Source: Marsupella aquatica
Lineage: Eukaryota; Marchantiophyta
Direction of reading: 5' to 3'
Length of the DNA: 64,000 nt
NCBI GenBank assembly: GCA_973895155.1
Contig: OZ316895.1
Span: 11,842,001 to 11,906,000, forward strand
Every line of letters starts with the position of its first letter. Positions within the stretch are counted from its first letter, which is position 1. The notes beneath the pieces were generated by a model that worked only from the letters and a program-made list of their open reading frames with translations, searched no databases and was not told the DNA's origin. This document shows, in pieces, positions 57,452 through 64,000 of the stretch. Position numbers and translations under genes: made by a program.

Positions 57452-60225
57452 ATGTCTTCCGAAGAAGATGAGTCGGGCAACTCATCAGCTCATTCTACTC
57501 CTGTTAGGCACGGTGGAAATCACAATCGAGATTGTAGTGCAAAATTTTCCCCAGTGTGGAAATATTGAACGATGTGATACGCCATCAGTGTGTAATGATA
57601 TTAATCGTATATATCGAAGATGCAAATTTTGCAAGAAATATACAACGCATCATGCAACACGAGCAAAAGCATATTTGATGGGAAACATACACAAAAGAGA
57701 TGCGCCACCTTGCACAGGCTTGTATGGAGTTGTTGACTTAGATGACATCAATAGAATGTACAATGTCATAAAGGTTGACCCATCCATAAAGTACAAACGA
57801 AGTGATGGAAGTCATGTTCTGTTATCCATGAGAGGTCGTAGGTCATATAACCCATCTTCCAATTCGCAAGCATCAACTCGAGACTCAAATTTTGTTAACC
57901 TTGATGAGGATGGAAATATGAGTCATTGAAGTAGAGCATCAAATTTTTCAAACCCAATCATGGATGCTTATCAAATTCCAAATAGAGCTCATTTGGATAA
58001 GCTATGGGCTAAAGCTTTTTTTCAAGTGGTACTCTGTTCAATGTGTCGGAGAATCCTTTCTTCCGTGAAGCAGTCACAAAAACCTTGAAAGGGATTGTAA
58101 ATGGATATTCTCTTCCGGGTATGCGAAATTTGAGAATAAAATTATTGAAGGAGGCTAGAGTTGATCTTACAAAGGACATGACAAAAACAATGAAGGAGGC
58201 AAAACCTTTTGGATATTCCCTTTCATCCGATGGATGGGAAAATATCCGAAGGGAACCTTTGATGAATGTCATGTTGTTGAGTTCAAAAGGAGATTTCTTT
58301 TTGGATAGTTGGAACGCTGCACAAGCCGACAAGAAAGATGGGAAGTATCTTGGTGACATACATAGATACATTGGCGCTGATCACATCATACATATTGTTA
58401 CCGATGGGGCGCCTGCAAATTGTCTAGCAGGTGAAGCGATAGTCATGAAAAAATATCTGCATGTGATATGGAGTTGGTGTGCTGCCCACGTTTTTAATTT
58501 GTTGCTAGAAGACATGTGTAGCCACAAAAATGTAATGCTAGATGAGTGGAAAAAAATCCATTCAAAATGATTTTTAAGTACTTGAGATGGATAGTTAAAG
58601 CAGTTACATCATCACAAAAGTTGTCTGCAATATTTGTGAGGAAATTTGGTTACAGGAAGTTGTTAAATCCAAATGCAAGGAGATTTGCAACAATTTTTTT
58701 AATGGCGCAGAGAACATTGGAGCTAAGAGAAGCTTTACAACAAATGGTCATTGATGATAAGTGGCAATCTTATCGTGATCGCCTGCCAGTTCAACCAAAG
58801 TCACAGGGGCATATGACGAGGGGAAAGGCAGACAAACTTAAATCGTGGATACAGCAAGATATATTTTGGGCTCAAGTAAAATCTACAGTTGCTTTTTTCC
58901 TGCCGTTGGTGAAGATGTTGCGAGAATTCGATGGAGTTTCACCACAGTCTCCTTGGCTATATTGGAGCTTGAAAAAAGGAATAGCTAAACTGGAGGCGAG
59001 CATGGAGGGTTGTACATTAGTAACAGATTACTTAAAACCAAAGATAATGAAAGTGTATATGGATCGACAAAAATTACTTACTACTGATTTCATGTTAGCA
59101 ACAGCATATCTGAATCCTCAATTTTTCTTCGATGAAGATGAAGATGTGGCAGGAGATGCAGAACTGTATAGAGGCTTCAATGATTACGTTCGTAGATATG
59201 CAGAACACAAGGTGAAGGCAGGAATCAACCATGATCGAGATGTGACGACACTTATTTCTGACATCCAAATACAGGCATTTGAGGCTCAAAAAAATTTGCC
59301 AAATTCATCGGTTGCAATTAGAGGAGCACAATCCAATATTGGGAAATTAAGTCCAGGAGAGTGGTGGCATTTGTATGGAGCTGATTACGCGAAGCTAAGA
59401 TTGATGGCCAAAAGAATCACGCATCAACAAATGTGTGCATGTTCATGCAAACAAAATTGGAGTTCGTACGGCTTTATCCATTCAAAAAGCCGTAATAGGT
59501 TGACCAATGATCGGGCAAAAGACTTGGTTTTTGTATTCACAAATTTGAGGGTGCAAAAAGGGCTCACAAAGGTGAGAAACCCTCATACATCTATGTATAG
59601 ATGATATGATGAAAGAACAACAACAAATGATGGCCCGAGGCCTACTTCCATAGAAGGATGTCACACTGAACAACATGGTGTTACATGTGCGGCTCTTGGA
59701 GAGGATGACGTGGAGGATTTTGATACAATTGATGACGCAGATGAGGCTTTGCAAGGATTATCATTACACAATGATAGTGACATGTTGACTCGTATTCCAC
59801 CAGATACTGAAATAAGTGATGCCGGAGAATGGGAAGATGAAATGAATTTAATGATGTTCCCTACAATCGATGAGTCTCATATTCAGGATGACGATGACTA
59901 CTCATTTGATACAAACTTTGTAGTGCCTTCCCAACCAAACCCATCCTTTACATACCCAACATTGAATCTACAAAATGATGTCCAAGCAAGTACTTCGTAC
60001 TTATTTCAACGACGAGGTGCTGCATCGGAGCTCTGTCCTGAGAGAACAACACCAACTTTGTTTGCGCAACCTGATGATGCACAGTGGGGACAACATGCTT
60101 CTCCAACACTAAATATGTATGAAAGACAGAACATGACAAATCCATACACATCAAGCATACATGCCCGTGTTGGGGCATTTCAAGAATATCATAGCGCATA
60201 TCCGGTCCAATGGATGACAAGATAA
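57452..60225 (+). pseudogene. hAT-superfamily transposase (BED - DUF659 - dimerisation), broken
   Basis: The ATG at 57452 opens a protein with SPVWKY and then the BED zinc finger RRCKFCKKYTTHHATRAKAY. DUF659 follows (SLSSDGWENIRREPLMNVML, VTDGAPANCLAGEA, WCAAHVFNLLLED). The hAT C-terminal dimerisation region reads SPGEWWHLYGADYAKLRLMA and NWSSYGFIHSKSRNRL. An acidic tail runs to 60225. The frame is broken three times: near 57565, in a T-run near 58018, and in an A-run near 58552. Two in-frame TGA codons (57927 and 59602) interrupt it as well. The order of domains is complete, so the element was autonomous before decay or the assembly has homopolymer errors. No ends or target-site duplication were found. 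Confidence 0.87.
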
Positions 60226-60405
60226 TTTCAATTTGATCGACAGTTGCAAGAAAATGAGAACAATAACACAAGGCACTTTTTGTCACAACCTTGACATCTG
60301 TTTAGGTATTACATGCTAGTACTATACGACAAACTATGATATACTATGCCGGATTGTGCATGTCCTATGCAATAAAATATACTATACTAACATTGTGTGT
60401 GCAAT

Positions 60406-62330
60406 CTACTCATTTCGGTTCTCATTGTCTTGCGTTTCTACTTTCACCTCTGCCAGTTGTTGACGACGACGATGGCGACAAATAGATCGCTGCATGTTTT
60501 GCTCATCTGTTGTTGGTCGATTGGCCATGGCATATTCCTTCCACTGTTGGAATCTACTGCTGAATAGCAAATTGTCAAAGTCACCATCTGACAAGTTGTA
60601 TTCATTAACTGTGAAGATGTCAATGGGCCTTGAATCGATTTGTGCCATTGCAATACTCTCTTGAGTCATGTCTTTAGTGTCTTGCTGTGTCTCCATTGGT
60701 GGCATTTGTTTCAACAAACCTCGTTGCTCATACTCTCGTTCATGAAATGATTTCCGACACTAACATTTTCGGCTCTTCTTCATCCACCGAAACAAGCAAG
60801 CATGATGCCATAAATGACCGCATGTTCCCAAAATGGAAACAGATTCAGGACCCCATGGATACAAGCACCAAGTACATCTTCCATCATTTTCTCGAACAAA
60901 TTGGGTCATACTTTCATCGGTCTTCCACTTGTCAAAAATTTCTCTATATCTTTTGGATTCTCCTCCACATCCAAAAAAAGATGAGATTCTCCCGTAGGAT
61001 TAATCATTTGCACGTTCATGTAATTGTAGTTCCTGCATCTTGATTTTTCCTTGTCTGACTGACCATCCACCTCAGCAGTGTTCATTTGCTCGATCTCCTC
61101 TTGAAAATTACTTATGATCACCTCTTGTGATGCAACTTGATTCTTCAAATCCTGAATGACTCTATCTGCTTCTTGAACTTGTTTCATTTGACTAGATTGA
61201 CCATCCTTTTGGGCAAGTTGTTTGTTGAGCCTTGCGATCTCCTCCATCTTGTCGTACAGTTGCACCTTGTATTCCTTCACCTCTGAAGTAGCCGCACTTT
61301 GAATGGACATTTTTTCCATTGCTTTCATCTTCAAAAGATTATCTTGCAACTTTGACTTATAGTAGTCAATGCTGCTAGCTTCACAAAGGTCAAGACAAAA
61401 CTTTGTGCGGAGATTATTCTCGATCAAATGACCAATCTCTATGCCCAAACTCTTGCACACAATCTCCATGCTCAGTGATTCTTTCTTTGGATCCAAAACA
61501 CCAGTGAACTTTCCTGGCAAATTGTTACTTGTAGATCCTGCAATGTGTGATGTTTTGTCCACATGTTTTGGTGCGCTGAAACTTTTGGATTTGGTGAAGA
61601 GTCATTCCAATGCAGTCGGCTTATCTTTCTGATGTACATGAATGTCTTGCGTGTCATGTATTTTTCTTTTTGACCCTTTGTTGGTTGCTTGACTCGACAT
61701 ATCTTTTGTAGTATTTTTGTTGCTCTTCAAACTTGCAATGTCCAGGACAGACTGATGCACAGAGTGAGTCATCTTGCCCTTTTCTGTTTCCCAACGGTAA
61801 TCCACCTTCCACTTGAGAATAAATTCAGTAATTAGGAGTCGAAGAAAAGGAGGATAAACCGAGCTTGTTTTGCCTTGCGCCTTCTTTGGAGCATACTCTC
61901 AAAATCTTTGTTGCCAATGCTTGCCAATTTCCACATGTGTTACCTTGGACATTGTGTACTTCTCTTGCATCCATGACCTTCTAGCCCATAAATTTTCATC
62001 ATCAAAAATAATTTTCATCCATTTTTGGAACTCCACACGTGACATCACTATCTTCAATTCTTTGGCGTTGATGGGCCATTCATTGTGAGGAGGTTTCACA
62101 TTTGGCATTGTGATATTTCATTCAACATCCTTGGTGTCCTCATCCATTTTGGTTATGCTTTGCCCTGCATGATTGCTACTCATTCCAATGTCCTCGTCTA
62201 TGGGTTGAGAATCTTGTTCAGCATATTGTTCCTGAGACGAGAGGTGAAAATCTTGGGCTGGTTGCAAATAAGCATATGGAATCTTTGTAGGTTTTTCCTC
62301 CTCATCGGATTCCAAATCCCATTTTCCCAT
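60406..62330 (-). pseudogene. Broken coiled-coil ORF, unrecognised
   Basis: From an ATG at 62330 (MGKWDLESDEEEKPTK) one minus-strand frame runs to 60783, interrupted by TGA codons at 62120, 61901, 61604, 60908 and 60782 (5' base). A frame change then leads into the last 100 codons, ending in TAG at 60406. A middle part has heptad-like DKMEEIARLNKQLAQKDG and VIQDLKNQVASQEVIISNF, indicating a coiled coil. Before it is a basic KRKIHDTQDIHVHQKD patch. I recognise no domain. It converges on the hAT gene with only 180 bases between them, so it may be cargo of the same element. Some stops could instead be introns I failed to place. Confidence 0.5.
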
Positions 62331-62551
62331 CCTTGCAAATTCTACAATAACAAAAACATTTTTAGCATTCATTCGCCATACACCCTTGAAGATAAAAATG
62401 ATAACAAAATACAATGAAGCAAAATGAGTAATACATTTAATTCATATGACATGATTAAATAGATAATAGTTCATGTCATCTATCATTGTCATTCACGATG
62501 AAACTATGAAATCCCTAATCTCTTAGATAATGACTATTGTGCTGAACTAAT

Positions 62552-64000
62552 CTACAATCTTAGAATGTCCTCATCATTCCAATGAACACAATCCATTCTT
62601 TTCCTGATATCATTGGCCATCATGTCACGTATCATAATATCTAATTTAGAGCCATGCTCTCTACCATTCCAACCCCTATTCAGATATTGTGTCATTGGGG
62701 TCATTCCATCCCAATTTTTTGTGAGTAATGTCTCAAAGACATTGCCCAAAGCATATATGTCAGTTGCTTGACTGTACTCTGCTGGATCGGAACGAACTAG
62801 CTCAGGCGCCAATTGTGGATATTGTTTTTGATACGCAACTGCTTTCTCTGTAGGGGTGGCCAGGGCCACATTCGATTTTATGGTAATGTGCATTGTGACT
62901 TGTGTTTGGACAACCCAAAATCATATATTCCTACATAAACTCTAATTGCCAAATCATCCTCGTGATCAAAGTGAAGAAGGATGTTCCCAAAATGAAGATC
63001 ACAATGGAAACGGTCGTGTGCATGCAAATATTGCAAGGTCTCCAATAGAGCCATAGCAATCCCCAAACGATGATCCAAAAGAGTTTCTTTTTGGATATGA
63101 ATGTCACATCAACCTCAGAAGTGGATTGTGTCTTCCCTTTGCTCTTACTTCATTTCCCACACTTATCTATGAAGCTTCCCAAGTCACCTCCATTGTAATG
63201 GTCATAGATAAGTTTCGGTGGATCTTCGATAGTCATTGCCAAGACCCCAATTATTTTTTTGTGATTCAAACCTCCCATTAACACTTCTTGTAAGGCATCT
63301 GTTTGTCTCTTGTGCCGGTCTCCATCCTTAAATCGTTTTGCAACCAGTGTTGCATTTCAAGGAATCAATGGGCAATCCAATATATGACATATGAACACAT
63401 GTCCTTGGATGCCGCTTCCAATACGATGCAAATTCGATACTTGCTCCCTCCTCAAGAAATGAATATTCCTGACCATGGGAACAACTCGTGATGGACGCGT
63501 TCCTCTATCTGCAACCTCCACGCCAATCTCTCCAAATTGTACGACCTTGCTCGCATATTTGACATTACTCTCCGATTTAGCCATTGCTAATTCTTTGCTC
63601 CATTTAGCTAGCAAATCTCTTCTATGTGTGTATAGCCCAGGAACTCCAAGCATGACGGCCCAAGCCTCATCCAAATTGGATTCCAACTTGTCCCAAAGAT
63701 TTACCGCAAAGTTCAATGCCAAATGTTCAACAAATCCACCCGGCTTCTCAAAATCACTTATTAAGGCAGCAATTTCATCTCGGGTCATGTCCTCTTCTTT
63801 CTCCACAGTCTCACGCATCCAACGTCCCATGTCATTTAAAAGGTTTTTGTAACCCTCTGTTCCATGCATAGCATACTTTTTCTCAAAGCCATCCTGCTCA
63901 TACTGTGCTGGCAAAGTGTAGGGATATAGAATCTTTTTCCAAATCGCAACTAACACATGTTGCCTTCTCTCTTTCAATGCAGCACCAATTGCTCCTCCTC
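62552..64000 (-). pseudogene. Protein kinase with long N-terminal extension, broken and cut by the window end
   Basis: Reading from the window edge, the minus strand has ~200 unrecognised residues including TRDEIAALISDFEKPGGF. A kinase domain follows: glycine loop HRIGSGIQGHVF, lysine LVAKRFKDG, alpha-C ALQEVLMGGLNHKKIIGVL, catalytic loop RFHCDLHFGNILL, IYDFGLSK and YPQLAPELVRSDPAEYSQAT. All key residues (Lys, Glu, Asp, Asn, DFG, APE) are visible. The frame has TGA at 63359 and 63152 (5' base), then two frame changes (near 63085 and 62885). It ends in TAG at 62552. The 5' end lies beyond the window. Position and decay pattern link it to the coiled-coil ORF. Confidence 0.75.

Noticed and set aside
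57927-63359. Selenocysteine or recoded TGA codons
   Set aside because: Land plants lack selenoproteins, frameshifts are also present, and CGA to TGA decay explains the pattern more simply.

Overview
This window looks like nuclear DNA of a land plant. Its intact genes are split by ordinary GT-AG introns and match plant-type families: ALG3 mannosyltransferase, a PAT10-like DHHC S-acyltransferase, an RWDD4-like RWD protein, a plant Expp1/DUF7953-type membrane protein and a plant-type S1/P1 nuclease. Decayed BAHD and eIF3d copies and several plant-style transposable elements support this. Wide gene spacing and a LINE-like tail with a restriction-like endonuclease would fit a bryophyte or another seed-free plant, but that placement is only an inference.

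Layout. 1-5.5 kb: no gene, one decayed LINE-tail copy and a ~96-bp tandem repeat. 5.5-9.2 kb (minus): an intronless, intact S1/P1 nuclease, then three gene fragments in the same orientation (RWDD4 exon 1, BAHD acyltransferase, eIF3d). 10.2-11.2 kb: an open LINE-type ORF tail. 12.5-14.0 kb: minisatellites. 15.3-16.6 kb (plus): four-exon RWDD4-like gene. 20.1-23.5 kb (minus): eleven-exon DHHC gene. 24-31 kb: gene-poor, with a third LINE-tail copy and two copies of a tRNA-derived SINE that both keep perfect 13-bp target-site duplications. 31.6-35.9 kb (plus): complete 13-exon ALG3. 38.4-40.8 kb (plus): four-exon type I membrane protein. 43.8-46.5 and 50.0-51.6 kb (plus): two intronless paralogues with long disordered, tandemly repeated N-termini and a shared ~85-residue C-terminal domain that I do not recognise. 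53.2 kb: a foldback MITE with a 10-bp target-site duplication. 56.0-56.8 kb: an extreme G-rich minisatellite. 57.5-64 kb: a broken BED-DUF659-hAT transposase, a broken coiled-coil ORF and a broken protein kinase running off the window end. Every in-frame stop that interrupts these three is TGA.

The intact genes do not form one pathway. ALG3 acts in the ER on N-glycan precursors, the DHHC protein is a membrane S-acyltransferase, the Expp1-like protein is membrane-anchored, the nuclease is secreted or vacuolar, and RWDD4 is probably an adaptor. The less ordinary content is the repeat-protein pair, the gene-fragment cluster beside the nuclease, the newly delimited SINE and MITE families, and the TGA-only decay of the last 7 kb.
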